Assembly (NCBI GenBank): GCA_013399115.1
Contig: VXAA01005193.1
Span: 1,581,372 to 1,645,371, forward strand
DNA: 64,000 nt
Reading direction: 5' to 3'
DNA from: Anseranas semipalmata
Taxonomy: Eukaryota > Chordata > Aves > Anseriformes > Anseranatidae
In this document: piece by piece, positions 37,243 to 58,362 of the stretch
How positions within the stretch are numbered: the first letter of the stretch is position 1
Layout of the letters: each line of letters begins with the position of its first letter
Notes under the pieces: model-generated
What the model was told of the DNA's origin: nothing
Databases searched by the model: none
Seen by the model: the letters and a program-made list of their open reading frames with translations, nothing else
Position numbers and translations under genes: made by a program

Positions 37243-37532
37243 CTCCCAGGTGCACAGCACAGCCTCCTTTGGAGAATAGTGTTTGTTTGACATTTCTGGC
37301 AGGACCCATGAATAGATTCTATCCTCTGTGAGCAACAGAGAAACAGTTGTTCAGCCTTCCATTACACCTTTGTGCAATATAAAAGGAAGACAATATACCA
37401 GAATACAACATTAATTCCCATCTCCCTCAGATGTAACCCATTCTCCAGCACTTTTTTCTTCAGGGCCTTATATTCCTCTTAGCACCTTTTCCACCGGTGT
37501 TTTCAGCGCTCAGGTTTGCCTCACAGCTGCCA
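37243..37532 (-). other. EXT2: EXT2 3' UTR (minimum extent)
   Basis: This covers sequence from just after the EXT2 stop to the first - strand AATAAA. No other feature is recognised within it. The real end may be farther left. Confidence 0.5.
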
Positions 37533-43171
<5,639 letters not shown>

Positions 43172-43254
43172 CTTTCCACCATGTGTGTCTGGTCCAGTGA
43201 TAACCCATCGATTGCTGTGCATTCTGGACATTTGAACTTCTTTCGTGGGGTCAC
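43172..43254 (-). CDS. EXT2: EXT2 penultimate coding exon
   Basis: An 83-base exon on the - strand runs from acceptor TGCAG to donor GTGAGT. It encodes [20 protein letters not shown] then DQTHMVE, plus the first two bases of an Arg codon finished in the last exon. The sequence is the cysteine-containing segment of the EXT2 GT64 domain (human residues 646-672). The CPEC pair and the Cys in the next exon's SECINK are conserved features of the family. An open frame extends upstream beyond the acceptor to about 43464, but that part is intron. Confidence 0.97.
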
Positions 43255-45118
<1,864 letters not shown>

Positions 45119-45262
45119 CTTGTGATAAAATGCAGCCCCAGTGAGCACCATTGAGACTTCATTGGTCCATTCTGATTCATACTTCCATTTGTTCATCTCA
45201 TGATCCCAAAGATGCAAGCGACCTGGATATCCAACCAACCTGTCCGGGAACTCACGCCAAAC
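45119..45262 (-). CDS. EXT2: EXT2 coding exon, GT64 domain
   Basis: A 144-base exon (48 codons, phase 0 at both ends) encodes [20 protein letters not shown], then [20 protein letters not shown] and TGAAFYHK. It matches human residues 555-602. The GYPGR and W-x-Y aromatic features, together with the hydrophobic [10 protein letters not shown] strand, belong to the GT64 GlcNAc-transferase-fold domain. The acceptor is TTCAG/GTT and the donor AAG/GTATCT. No lesion is present. Confidence 0.97.
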
Positions 45263-46624
45263 CTGAAGAGAAGGAGATGTGACGCTGTGCTAACCCGGCT
45301 TGCACACCAAACAAACACTAATGTGCAGATGCAACATCTGCTTTGGGAAGGTAGAAATACAGTGGGGCAAAGACCATTTCAGTCCTCATAAGTCCTTATT
45401 CCTGAAATCAGAAGCTGCCTCAAAGACGTACAAAAAAGCCTGAGCTTGCTTTGGAAGGACCCTACAGCTCAGGGATGCCATATTCCAGAATAAATGGCCA
45501 CTAAGCCATACTGAGTTTCTTCTTGTAGAGAAATACAACTGACTGTTCAAGAAGATTTTAACACTAATTAGAACAAAGCAGGATTAAAATGGAACTTCTG
45601 ATGTTAACTTCAGTAGATATGGCTACAACGTAACTCGTTTCACAGGTGTCTTTGGACCTAACCAACCTGCTTCCTTTGATAGAAATAGGCTTAAAACAGG
45701 CTTATATTTTAATATTTCTGGTATTCTTTAGTGGGTGCTTGGATGGATCTACTGCTACATGGAAGGCCTCTTTGCCCTTGACTTGTTCCAGACAGCTGGA
45801 TGCAATCAAGATACCATCCTTGTCACTCCATACATTATTTTGTAGCTGACTACAGGATCAAACACAGTAGACAAGAACAAGGAGAAGGGCATCATTAACG
45901 CAACCTCAGTTCTCCACACTGCTGGCCACATTAAATAATGGACAATTTTTGCATTAGGAAAAAAGGGAGAAAGGATTACAATTATTAAGAAGGGTCTGGA
46001 TGCTATTTGCTTGCTAAATACACAGTATGCCTCTTTACTAATCAATAATTAAGTTAGTATTTATCTGCTTTATTTGCAGACAAATTATTCAAAATGTATC
46101 CTTTATTTTGATCCAAATAACTGCTAGATTTGTTGGAAAAACATGAGTCTTGACTCTCTGGCACACAGTGTTAAGTCACAAGAGTTTCTCTTTCAGATTG
46201 GTAGTGTATAAACAAACACCCAAATTTCATTGTGTATGCAAGATCAACAACAGCAAAAAAAAAAAAAATCCCCAAGGGTCACTTCACAAGCAAACCTTTT
46301 TTCCCTGAAAAAAAGCAAAGGAACCCTACAGCTGAATTTGTGGTACAGAAAGTGTCATCTGGAATTCCACAACACTGCAAGCCTCACTTTGCCAGCAGTT
46401 CACTTAGGGCACTTTCCATGTGCCAGCATGTTTCAGGTGGGAGGCCTGGGTTATAAGGACTCTATGCAAGTACATGGTCAAAGTAATATGATACAACAAT
46501 CAGCATTAATTTACTGCTTCTGTATCTACATTTCTGTGATTTTGCATTACTATATACCTTTTCATCTACACATCTCAACACATTTTATTGCTGTCAGTTA
46601 ACATAGCTTCAGAATCCCATGATG

Positions 46625-46735
46625 AGAGCAGTTATTATTTCAAACGTATAGATGAGGAAGCCTGCCAAAAATCATGCAGGAAACAAGAATGGGAACCAGA
46701 TCTTCTGACTCTCTGACTTGTACTTTATCTAGAAA
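46625..46735 (+). repeat. MIR/CORE-SINE-like fragment
   Basis: The stretch reads GTTATTATTTC, then TATAGATGAGGAAGCCTGCC, CATGCAGGAAACAAGAATGG and AACCAGATCTTCTGACTC. This follows the order of the MIR core and 3' part (bases resembling 'attttacagatgaggaaact', then an 'aacccagatcttctgactc' block). The call rests on recalled consensus. Confidence 0.55.
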
Positions 46736-48515
46736 TCAATCTTTCTAGACAGTTCTAAGGCACAGGTACTTGGATAGTATTTAGATAGGACAACCACCTA
46801 ACAGAGGGCTCTTAAAAGCAGAGATGATTTGGAACTCAAGAATAGGATTCATAAGATGTTGTTACAAATTGGTGTCATCAACTGAAAAAAAAAAAGTTGT
46901 TTTCCCGACAAGCCAGTAAGGGCTTGAGATACCTATTTTGATATGATGTCAAAAACACTAATAAAGAGCAAAAAGACAAAGGCATAGCCACTCCCTCCTC
47001 CAAATTTTTATTTCTCCCTCTCTAGGACTCGAAAATAATGATTTTATATTCAATTTTACTATTAAAATTCCCCCTTCCCAGCTGTTGGAATGCACCACCA
47101 CCGGAGCTATTGAGGCTCAGCAAAGAATCTGACAGAACACTACAGATCTGTATCATACTGGGCTAAGAATTCTTGTAAAGGGAACAACACGCATATTAAA
47201 TGCAGCTGAAGGAAAGATTAAACTCAGCTACTGCTTCCCAAGGGACTTCAGTGTCTTCACAACGCTCAACAGCAGATTCATATTCTTTCTAGTTTTTGCT
47301 CTCAGTGTCATCTTAAAGAGTCCAAACAACATAATGTAAAAGCCAACTATAAAGCATGTTACTAATACAGATTTCTTTGTATCTTTCTGTATGTAAAGCT
47401 CAACACTATCCTGATTCTGGCCTCTGAAAATCATCAGTTTGCTGCATCTAAAAAATAACTTAGTTGTATTAAACAAAGATTCCTTTTAAAAGTAATGCTA
47501 TCAAAGTCAGTGGAAAAGCTTGGCTTCTTCTTAATGCTCATCACTAGCTCATTCAATGGTAACTCCAGGAAAGGCTCCAAAGAGCTGCATCCAGCTCAGT
47601 GCCCAAATCCATACAAATGTTTTGAGCCAAAATTATTATGTACAGCTACTGCTTATAAGGAGGCTTTCAGAATAGAAACAGTGGTAATGATTCTTGTACT
47701 ACTCTCTATTTTGTACTACAGTCCATTTGCTTGTTTGATGGTTGTCTGTAATTTATTAGGCTGTTAGGAATACATTCCATCTTAGACAGTGATCTTACTA
47801 GCTTTCACAGACTAAAGGACGGCCTGAGTTAATACTGCTAAGGGACACATCCAGGGAAAAACATGCTGCCAAGTGAAGAGGAGGTATGCTTCTTTGTGGA
47901 CAACACTATTCCAATGACTCTGCTAGACAACACTGAAGATAATTATTTTTGGACAAAGGATCTCCCAAATGAAAAGTCAGATTGAAGTTCTGACTTGGTA
48001 GCTTTACTAAAAATCTTGTGAAAGACACCAAGAGAAAATGATGATTTTTGTTTTCAAGTCAAATTCCCCAATTGACACAGACATTCAGCCTAGCTAAAAT
48101 ACCCTCCACCCTTACTTGCCTTCAGTCTCTCTACTTCGTAGTCTGAACTATTGTGCTCTATTTCCCTATGCCATCAAAACAGCTACCACAGCTCATTCTA
48201 CATGTAGCCAAAATGATGGAGAAGCACTTCCTTTTCCAGAATATACTACAACATTTATGCATGAAATTCATTAGATTATACTAACAGTTACATGCAACTT
48301 CAGGAACTAACTGAAATTTTAAAATTTTCTAGTTGTATAAACTGAAAAACAACCAGTGTTTCCAAAGCTACCATGGCAACATTGTAAGACAGAAACACTG
48401 ACTACCCTCTACAAATTAAAGAAAATGCAGTCAATCAGCATTCCTTCTCTCTTCTCAGAGCCCCATCCACTCTGTTCTCTCCCAGTCCTCAAAAGGATGG
48501 TTTGTTATTATTATT

Positions 48516-48533
48516 AAAAAAAAAAAAAAAAAA
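48516..48533. repeat. Poly(A) run, 18 bases
   Basis: An A homopolymer following TTATTATTATT in an EXT2 intron. Confidence 0.85.
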
Positions 48534-48792
48534 GCAGAATGTGAACACAAAGTCCATTAAAAGATAAGTGATGTTTCACATGCATATAATCTGTAAAATA
48601 ATTTTTCAATTTGAAGAACTTTGACCCATGGACAAGTCTTGTTTTGCTGTATTACTCCTCTTATAAAGGAATACCGAAAAACACATCTTTAATAGTCAAA
48701 ATGGGTATGCAAGAATTGTTCTAAAGAAGGCATTCAAAGCTTTATGATGATTTTAGCTTAATGGAATAAATATGTGATTCATCAGAAAGGTC

Positions 48793-48819
48793 TTTTTTTT
48801 TTTTTTNTTCATAAAAAAG

Positions 48820-48845
<26 letters not shown>
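48793..48845. repeat. Paired poly(T) tracts with an ambiguous base
   Basis: Two T runs, the second of 26 bases, flank ATAAAAAAG. An N at 48807 lies inside the first. Run lengths here are probably unreliable. Confidence 0.85.
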
Positions 48846-48850
<5 letters not shown>

Positions 48851-49084
48851 TTTAAAGAATGCCAAAGAAATGAAGCACTGAAAAACTGAGCTCTGAGGCA
48901 GATACGACCACCATCTACTAGCAGTAGGCAAGAAGTTTCCAACAGAAAAAACAGAAACTTAGCAATGCACCAAACTATTTTGTCTACAAAGAACATGCAC
49001 TCAGAGCAACAATCCCGATTTGGATTATTTTTAATATTGCTGTAATACTTTGCCTTTGTAAGGACAAAGTGCTGTGTAAGTACT

Positions 49085-49245
49085 TAATATGAAATCTTCA
49101 TGAACTTCATACTTGGAGTTATCCCCACTTTTCAGATTGATAGAAATGCTAGCAATCTGCCCTGAGGCCAGCTGAGGCTCAGAGGTGGGAATACCAGAAT
49201 GCATGCCCTCAGTCTCTCATTCAAACACCAAACTCTTTAGGAGCA
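49085..49245 (+). repeat. MIR/CORE-SINE-like fragment
   Basis: GTTATCCCCACTTTTCAGAT at 49118 onward matches the MIR core. CTGAGGCTCAGAGGTGGGAA at 49173 onward, and the CAGTCTC/CTTTAGG tail, continue in family order. It is diverged and lacks clear termini. Confidence 0.6.
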
Positions 49246-50504
49246 GCCAACGGTTCTGCTTTAATTTTTTAACATTATGATATTCTAAATATTTGCTCCT
49301 TTTCTTGCTCTCTGATACTCCCCCTGTGAACAACAAAGATTGGTTAAGTGGGAAAAGTTGTCTAGCCCTAGCAGTTTATTTCCAGTGCCTCAAGTCACGC
49401 CTGTGATTTCATCATGTAACTTACAGAAATACTCTTTTTTCATAAGTCAGAATGTCACAAGCATTCTTATGCTACCTTAATGCAGCAGCACACAGGGACT
49501 ATTTTTCTGCTCGCTCCAATAGATTTATGCAATGCAATAAATCACTGTACCATAATAGTTCACTTTTAACAAGTAAAAATGTCTGACACTTCGAGTGTTA
49601 CTATAATTTTTTATGGCTGAAAGTGTACTGAGATCAAAGTTTTCGGGTTTTTTTAGTCTTGCTCTATACATTCAGACAAGTCTGTGACAGAGGAGGTTTT
49701 GCCATATGTTTAAATGTAAAATCTCAAGGATGTCAGGAGGAGAAAAGAAAATTACTGAATGTCACGTTTCCAACCCTTCTTATGACCAAAGCAGAAGCAG
49801 ACATACTTTTAAAAGAAAACTTTCTAGTAACATTATATGCTGCTACTGTTCCCCCTGGATTCCCCTGCAAATGAGTCAAGAGTTTGAGAGATACTTTTCT
49901 GGTAACACACATAAACAGATAAATAAATTATCACAGGCTGAGGACAATTTAAACATCTGGGAGCCAGCTCAGGCCTGTCAAGCAAGTCAGAGACACTCAG
50001 GGACAGGAAAGATCAATCTTCAACCCCTGATTTCTGTGCCAGAGAGTAGGAACTACATCACTCACCCTCCTTAAGAGGAAAACCGTACATTTATAAAATA
50101 ATCCGCTCTGCTTCTGTATTCAAAGACATTTTTAGTAATTTATTTTACAAGTTAAAAAAAAAAAAGGCAATCTCAAAATATAGGGGTTCAAACAACCCAT
50201 GGGTTTGTCTCAACTATCTGCTGAGTAAGGCATTTTGATTTTCCATCTATGCGGCTGTGTACTAAGCTGAATTCCCAGAATTAAAAAGGAATAGGATTTA
50301 TAATCACAAAAAACTGCAAAAGCCATAGGTTTTAGTCTGCCAGACTAAACTGTCTCATATCCAAACAGTTTACATTCACAGACTGAATATAAGGACCGTT
50401 ACTCAGGTAGTCCCTTCCATCAGTGCATGTGGCCCGCAGGAGGCCGATGAACTAGCCAGCACAATCCAGCAGCCAGACCTGGGGACGCAGAGCTGCAAGT
50501 CCCC

Positions 50505-50590
50505 ACTGTCAGCTAATCACTGACCACAGGGGAATTCATTTAAACTTTTCCTTGTCTCAGCCTTTTCCAAGAGGATAACACTTTCCTGCC
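50505..50590 (+). repeat. Short MIR-like fragment
   Basis: The block CTGACCACAGGGGAATTCAT, TTAAACTTTTCCTTGTCTCA, GCC, and GAGGATAACA resembles the 'cacttaacctctctgtgcctcagttt...ggataatac' part of MIR. The match is short and diverged. Confidence 0.35.
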
Positions 50591-52514
50591 CAAGCGACCA
50601 GACTCAATATACATGAAGTTACAGATACTGTCAGTTGAGGATGTTTAAATTAATGCTTCAGACACATGAGCTTCACAGTTCTAATTCTCACGACTTCTGG
50701 CTGACACAACTGAAACTCAACTGCAGCACTGCAGTTTGAATCTCTACTTCGAAGCCCTCCAAGCCTGCTTTGCCAGTAGCAGAGATTCATTTGGAACTAC
50801 TTACATAGTCACTTACTTTTATTTTTATTTACTTTGAGCCAGCTCTATGGAAATCAAACTGGAAATGGAGCCAGAATTTCCACAGCATGCACGTTATGGA
50901 TTTACTATATCTCGTCACATCAGTTCACCCTCAAAACTAGTAGTTAGAAGCACCACAGACAAAAATGCAAGGTGGCTTGCAGAACTGCCAACATTTCATT
51001 GTTCTGCTGTTGTAACGCAGTGCTTAAAACATGCAGTGGCCACATATATGGCCACAAAAATAAACACCTTCCCTTCAGTCGTCTTCTCTTCATTCTGTTG
51101 TTCGCACTTGATGTACTAAGCCATTACTCTTAACCTGGCAAGGGAAGTATTTCCTTTCTGGGGACACATGATCGATTAAACCTCTGTCTCCAGTAGTTAA
51201 CATCTTTGTTATGCCATCAGCATACCTACATTACCCCACGTAACTTCTTGAGTCCAAAAACTCATTGCTTGCTAACAGTCTCTTTGACTAGAGAGGGAGA
51301 GACATATTTTACCACGTATGTATTCACATTAAAGAAATAATTTCAACATCTCTCAAAAAACTTCATCTTGTGTTAACAACTGCACTTAGGTATTAAAAAT
51401 GATACAACTATCACATTTAGTTTGCTGTCTGCTCTTTAGAATAGTGCTTTTCATTATTTTTCTCAATTTAGGTAACAGTTTTATGTTCTAGCTCTAATGT
51501 ACAAAGCCTGGTGCTGTTTTGCTCTCAATACTGCAGGTACAGGTTAAAAATACACTCTGAGATTTTGTAAAGTTTCTGATTTATTTACAAATAGAGCATA
51601 TGTTTGTCTTAAATACACACACAGAACAGTAATGTCAGGTTATGGACAGTGGCTTTAAGTAAGTGCACTTTTGGACAAACAACTCAAAGATGTCTATGAA
51701 GACTTTCACCTCTTTGTATTGCCATGGGTAACTGATTTGGACAAACTTTCTTTTTGTTGATACCCTCATTACAACAGCAGCTGTTGAAGCTTTGCCATTT
51801 AAAGTACATGATACATGTGTCCCCTCTTTGACATTCTTCAGTTCCTCTTTTCACTGCACCCCACCTTACTTTGGCATGTCCTCAGGAGGCCTCCTCTGTT
51901 CTTAACACTTAATCTCTGAAACTTGTCTTGTCTATCAATCTGTACAGGAAGAATCTGATGGCAATGTATCCCCACCAACAGAGAAAACGCAGTTTTACAG
52001 GCTAAGAGACCAACAAAAAAGTGTTATATTTCTTTTTACTCTAAGGTGTGTGAATGCTAACAGATTAATAATGTGACAACTAAACAAATAATTTTACTTG
52101 AAGAGAACACATCATAGCAGCCAGTCCAATCAGATGAAGATTGTGCAGAGATATGGAACAGTAATCCTTGTAATCCCTGCTTTATGTGAAATCCCCATTG
52201 CAGAAATAGCTGAAGTATTAAGTTGTATGGCACTGGAGTTGTCATGTCTGGAAATCTTTTTGAACTGGTAAAATGAATCCTATTCACAGTCTCTAGACTG
52301 CTTCCATTACACATCTACACAACAGAAACTACACTATTTTCTGGAGTCTTTCTGGCATCACTGTGCCAATTATGGAAAATTTTCTGTTAGCTAGCAGTGC
52401 TCTCCATAAAGTAGAGACAATCTGTAAAAATACTTCAATAAGCATTGAGCTGCCATAGTAAACAGAGATGCAACAAACTGAATCAGCAGACTGTGCAGTG
52501 CTTCCTCCACTTTA

Positions 52515-52754
<240 letters not shown>

Positions 52755-54169
52755 TTAAAAGAAGTGTAATTCAATATGATATTTTACTTCTGAACAAGTC
52801 CACAGTTCCACCTTAGTTTCTTTTTACAATTTAACCTGACTTTCCATTAGTAAAAAATGCAAGTATATGAAGGCAAGACAGAGAAATTTAGTTATTTTCG
52901 TCTTTTGCTCACTACAGAGAGCTTCACAGATAAGCTATACGGAGGATAGCTTGCCCAAAACAGCAGTCCGGGATAATCACACAACATGCATCAATGATAT
53001 TACATATTGATTTAGGATGCAAAGCAAGAAAACATATTTTACTAATCTGTAGCTATTTAAAAGAATTTGAAGCAATATATGATCACTGATGGTAAATCTA
53101 GGGTCGTGAAGAATTTGAAAAAGAATGTCAGTTCTATTAAGTGCTGAGAAAAATAAACTTTATTTTAACAATTAATAACCTAGATATATCTAAAATGTTA
53201 GTCACTTAACTGACTATTAATTAAGGAGTAGATTCTGTGTGAGCATATTTGAGTAATTTCTTTCATCTACAAAGTCGTAAGTAACAGTAATAAATTAAGT
53301 TAGGTAAGTGCAAAAGGATTCTAGTTGTGCCCTACATCATCTCTGTAAGTAGAAGAGAGCACTAGAGTATAGAACAATGAAAAGTCTCAAGCCAAATGAT
53401 GCTTTAATTAGTAACAAAAAACTGTAGATAGAAAATTGGACCCAATTCACTCTAGAACAAGATTACAATTCCATTTCTTGCTGTGTTTAATGCAGCACTT
53501 TAAGCGGTGCATTAACAGTTTCTGCAACCTTTTACATATATCAACAATTTTTAAAATCATATTCTATTCCTACAAAAGCATAACTGGAGGCTTAAGTATG
53601 GAGCACCAAGCTAAAACTAACACAGTAGAACTAAGAATTGAATATTAAACATTAATTCTTAATGCACTCATTTAACTATTTTCCAGCACAAAACTTAACA
53701 GCGGTCATTATTACAGTTTGATGCATCTTGAAAGCACCACATCAAAGAATAGTTTAATAAATAGATAGACAAGCATCAAATACAAATGTGATATGTTGAT
53801 TTCTTCCAGCTTTCACAGTGAAAATGTATTTTAATTAGAGCTTGAAGGAAAAGAGAGCATTGTAAGATGAGTATTTTGAAAGATACTGCTGTGGACAGCA
53901 GACAGATGAAGACGTGAGTTTCTTACACTGGTGAAATGGAGGGGTTGACAGAATGGTATATAATAAGAAAAATAAGAGAAAATACACTAAATCAACTACA
54001 AAGTGGCTACTAAGAGATTTTATAAGTTGCTCTCTGTGTCAAATGGAAATGTATATAACTGTAGTGTATAAGAACTGACACGGGGTCTGAAGCCACTGAA
54101 ATTTTCACCAGTGATCTAAAATAAACAAAGCCTGGAGACATGAAAAATAATGTGGACAATATGCTCATA

Positions 54170-54920
54170 CAGAGCACTCTGGACCATTTAGTAAACTTAG
54201 GTGCATTTGAACAAAAACCACACCAACACAGCGTTAAACACCAGGAAAGGCAACTTTTTCCCCAAAAGCAGCTACTGAAAAGCATTAAAGGATCAGAGTG
54301 GATATTAGTTCTCAGCATGCTGCTGGGGCAAAATAGATTGAAACAGTTCTTGGATATGTAGATGGGTAAACAGTAAGAAATGTGGAGGGCATTCTTCCTG
54401 TATGCAGACATAGTCAGACACTGAAATATTGTGATTCTGATGCTTTTTGTATCTTCCAAAGCTTGTTAGAACACTGGAAATGGTACAGGAAAGAACCACG
54501 TAAGTTACTTGAAGGCAGGAGAATGCCTTATGGTGGAACTTGGAGATCAATCTGTTTAGCTTATTAAAAGAAGGAACAAAAAGTAGATTTGATTACCATA
54601 TACAAGTACATACATAGGAAGAAAAATGCCGCATCTTCAACCAACTCAAGAAAGATGTAACAAAAACACAATGACTGGAATGTGAAGCCAGGCCAATTCA
54701 TAGCATAAATAAGGTAGACATTTTTAATAGTAACAGTGGTTAACCTCTGGAGGAAGACAGTAGCCAATTCTGTACATCTTGTCTTTGAGCAAGACTAGGT
54801 ATTTTTATAGAAGACGCGCTCAAGTTAAATCGAAGTCACAGAGTTGAGAAGTAATGTGGTGACTTATGACTTACAGGTCAACCCAGATGATCTTACTGTC
54901 CCTTTACCTCAAATGCTATG
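54170..54920 (+). mobile_element. Diverged CR1 LINE, 3' part (+ strand)
   Basis: The order and wording of the old CR1 3' region are visible: DHLVNLGAFEQ-like peptide at about 54180-54215, then GAACACTGGAAATGGTACAG at 54470, GAATGCCTTATGG at 54521, ATCTGTTTAGCTTATTAAAA at 54548, GATTTGATTACCATATACAA at about 54586, ACATTTTTAATAGTAACAGT at about 54718, and GATGATCTTACTGTCCCTTT near the end. Frameshifts and stops are frequent, so it is long dead. It is far more diverged than the copy at the right edge and resembles CR1 types shared by birds, crocodilians and turtles. The orientation is antisense to EXT2. Confidence 0.75.
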
Positions 54921-57424
54921 AACAGAGAAATTGTTGACTGTTGTCATGATGAGACCACGAAGCTTGAATGTAAATTACTAGGTCTTGAGGAGCTAATAAT
55001 AAATTCAGAAAATAGCACAAGGAAACAAGACCCTTGCTTCTGTGTTTTAAGAACGAAAAGAGGAAGGCAACATGATTGTCAACAAAGGGCCAAGATAAGG
55101 GAAACCCTAACCCTAGGAAATGGTTTTAGTTTGTAAACAAACAAAAAGGCACCTTCTGAAAGTGTTCTCAGCAGAATGATCTGAAGAATGCTGGAGTACA
55201 GATAACACGAAAAGTAAAACGAGTAAAAGTGATACAATTATGCACACATTTCCAATTCCACAATAATTCAGAATCAGATCTGCTTCCCAGAGAGGTTTGC
55301 CCTCTTTCCGCTGTCACCCGAAAGAAGAGAGAGTTACCACTAGAGAAGAACAAGAGCTGCTTCATTCCACCCTGTACAAGTAAAACTTGCTCCCAGGAGC
55401 GAGTGTCCACATCCTCATTGCCAATGGGCCTCGCAGATTTAACAGCTCACACAATACTGTTAAATAAAACACAGAGCTACATGCTCCATAAAGACACCAG
55501 AGTCAAAGCACCACTTCACTGGGAAAACAAAACCCTCTGCAAACCACACCAAGAGTCTCCAAAAGTCAGTTTTTCTTGGAGCTTTATTTTAGAAAGAAGG
55601 ATTGGCATATGTGGGTGGCCAAAAGACAGGAGAAGAAATAGACTGATATTTACTGGTGATACTATTTAGTTTCCTACCCTGTGATTATTCCTGTGAGACT
55701 AAAAAAGTGACTATAAAATCCACCTTTGCCTGGATGGTCTTGCAGACCATGGCTTGTATTTGACATGTATGCAGGTTCTTGTTCTGTTTTACTCATGTCT
55801 TTTCCTTCTAGCAGAAAGCAAGAAGCATCACCCCAAACACCGATGCACACTTAAGTGGCCTGTAATGTTGACAGCAGCCCATCTGAAGGATTAAATCATG
55901 CTACTGATGGGCTCCAATGGAAGTCAGTCAGCTAGCAGCTAGGAAGACAGAGCAAGTGACTTGGGGCCATAACAAAAACGTTCAGGAGCCATGGATTCTA
56001 ATTATAATGAAATTAGTGCTTTTTATTCTCCCCATTGTTAATCAAATGCAAGGTCTTTGAAATTCCCTGCCTCAGCCATAACCTGAAATGACAGCTCCAT
56101 TAAGACACCACCGAAACTCCAAGATTTCCATCGTACTAGTCATCCTGACCTCAGGAGGCAGTAACACCAAATGACAAAAACAGTTTATTGCAAATGAGTA
56201 CTACACCAAGCCTACTCATTGTTTTCTTACTGGTTTAGCATACAACACGCATCCATATTTATAAGACAGTTACAGCCACCTTACAAAGACGCACATCATG
56301 GCCTCAAAGACTGTAGACTGTTTAACATTTGCAAGCTACTTAAAGACCTTAGGCTAATTGCCTATAATTACCCAATTATAAACTGTGTATTGTTATAAAA
56401 GAATTTTAAGCAGCCTACTAGATACCCAAGAGACTCCACTGTCACAAGTGTTTCAGAGGCAAACAAAATTGCCATAAGTATGTATGTACTTGTAAATTTC
56501 TATTTATTTATATACATATTTATACATGCCAAGTACTTTTTTATTTAGGCTTCTCTTCTTCAGCTTGTGCCTATTATATGTATAAAAAAATAACCAAATA
56601 GCAACAAAGATTTTATTTCAGTGCAGTAATACTGTGAAACAGAAATTGAAACTGAAAAGTCATTAGGATCGGGAAATAATAATTCAGAAAATCAATCAAG
56701 CAAGGACACTAAACTTCTAGCTCTTTGGAAAATCAGCCATTTGATAGCTTACTAACAGACATGCCACTTGCATAAAATATGGTAACAGAAGAAAATGTAA
56801 TGAGAAGTGTATGAAAAATGAAGGTGTACTCTAATCATAATTGGCATGCATCTCAGATGTCAGCAAATCTTGTTAAATCCCTATGATTTACTAAGGTCTT
56901 GGAAAGTCTCTCAAAATGACCAATTCTTAAAAAGAGTTAAGTTACTCTAAAATATTTGTGCGTAATGAAACGTAATACGGATTTGGACTTACGTTAAAGA
57001 AATGAACAGAAAATAAGCATTTTGGAGAAACTCTGAATAACCTGTTAGGCTATCGGTTACCCTTTCATTCATTTTGCATATTGCAGAGTAAGACTATTTA
57101 CTGCCTAGAGGCTGATCTGACACTAAATGTTGCTTTACCTACAGAGGGAAGCACTTGAGAGATGTCATGTCACAAAGTAACTTGGGTTGCCACTATACCG
57201 ACTACCTGAGCAAAAATGACCATCACAAAGGACATTACACTCCATTCACAGATCCAAAGTGTCTCTGGTTCAAAATTAGCCCTACTAAAAGAACTCCAAC
57301 AGAAGTATATAGCCAATAAAAAGACAACAGCTACTTCAGAAGCCAAAGTTTTAGAATCCATCAGGAAGGTTAAAATTGTCTATATTTTAAAAGACAACAA
57401 AAGAAGAGTGTGCTTTTCCTTTTT

Positions 57425-57510
57425 ACACATAGGAGGAATGAGGCATAAAGAGAAGTCTGAGACAGGGTCTGTGACTTCTGTAATATCACATTCTTCCAAG
57501 CAGTATCTGA
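57425..57510 (+). repeat. Possible MIR-like fragment
   Basis: TTTACACATAGGAGGAATGA, GGCATAAAGAGAAGT and GACTTCTGTAATATCAC resemble the MIR core in order. The match is short. Confidence 0.35.
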
Positions 57511-58337
57511 AAATTCAAAGTAATGTTCTGAGAAACCTGAGCACTAGCAAAACACATACGGGTGTAATTCTCAGTTTAGCAGACTTTATTATAACCAAGA
57601 TAAAAGCCTATGCTTTAATTCTTACAGGAAGAGGGCATTTGCATTGTTTAACAGAGTATGACAAAGACAAAAGGAACCCAAGACAAGAACTGATGGACAA
57701 GGCAGATGAAGTCTTACAAGATGGCATGAGAACCTTTAAGCATACAAAAGTAAAATTGCATGTTTGCACTGGAAACTGTTCTTACTTCTTTTAAACTTAG
57801 CGAGCTCTTTCTGTTATGCAGCAGAAGACAGAGGTAAATTATTAAAACAGAGCTCCCTATAGTATACAAAGTCTATTTCTATCTATATATGGAGCCTGAA
57901 GAGAATGACAGGCACCTCCTGTTGTATCATACTGAAATAATTATGAGAGGCTTGTGTTTGAATAATACTTACACTTGCTCTTTGGCAACAAGACTCCGGG
58001 CGTTCTCGACACTTTGTGCTATTCAGGACTACTGATCCACTGATTGCAGGAGCTACCACAGAAAATAGCCTGTGGTCTTCTAAAAACAAAATCAGCAGTT
58101 TCCAAACTTTTCCAAATGGAGCTTCCATTTCTAATGGGCTTACAATCCATAACAACCACATACATGACTGCGGTTCTGGCCAGCCCACAATCCTGCCATT
58201 AAGTCCTGCAACTCCGCATCTCACAGCAAATTTTTCAAGCATGATTTCCATGAAACACAGGATTAAAATCAGTGCTTACCTCCACTATCCCAAGAAAAAA
58301 AGTGCTGTAATTACATTCCCATTTAAAATACTGTTAT

Positions 58338-58362
58338 TAATGAAGAGCAACAACAACAACAA
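58338..58362. repeat. (CAA)n short microsatellite
   Basis: About five ACA/CAA units followed by an A run, in an EXT2 intron. Confidence 0.7.

Noticed and set aside
55095..55118. Telomere-like CCCTAACCCTA
   Set aside because: Only two imperfect units are present, within reach of chance, and no array extends from it.
57883..58251. A 122-codon - strand frame that might be the next EXT2 exon
   Set aside because: It lacks the FTAIVLTYDR and VVWNN motifs expected of that exon and has no suitable splice-site arrangement.
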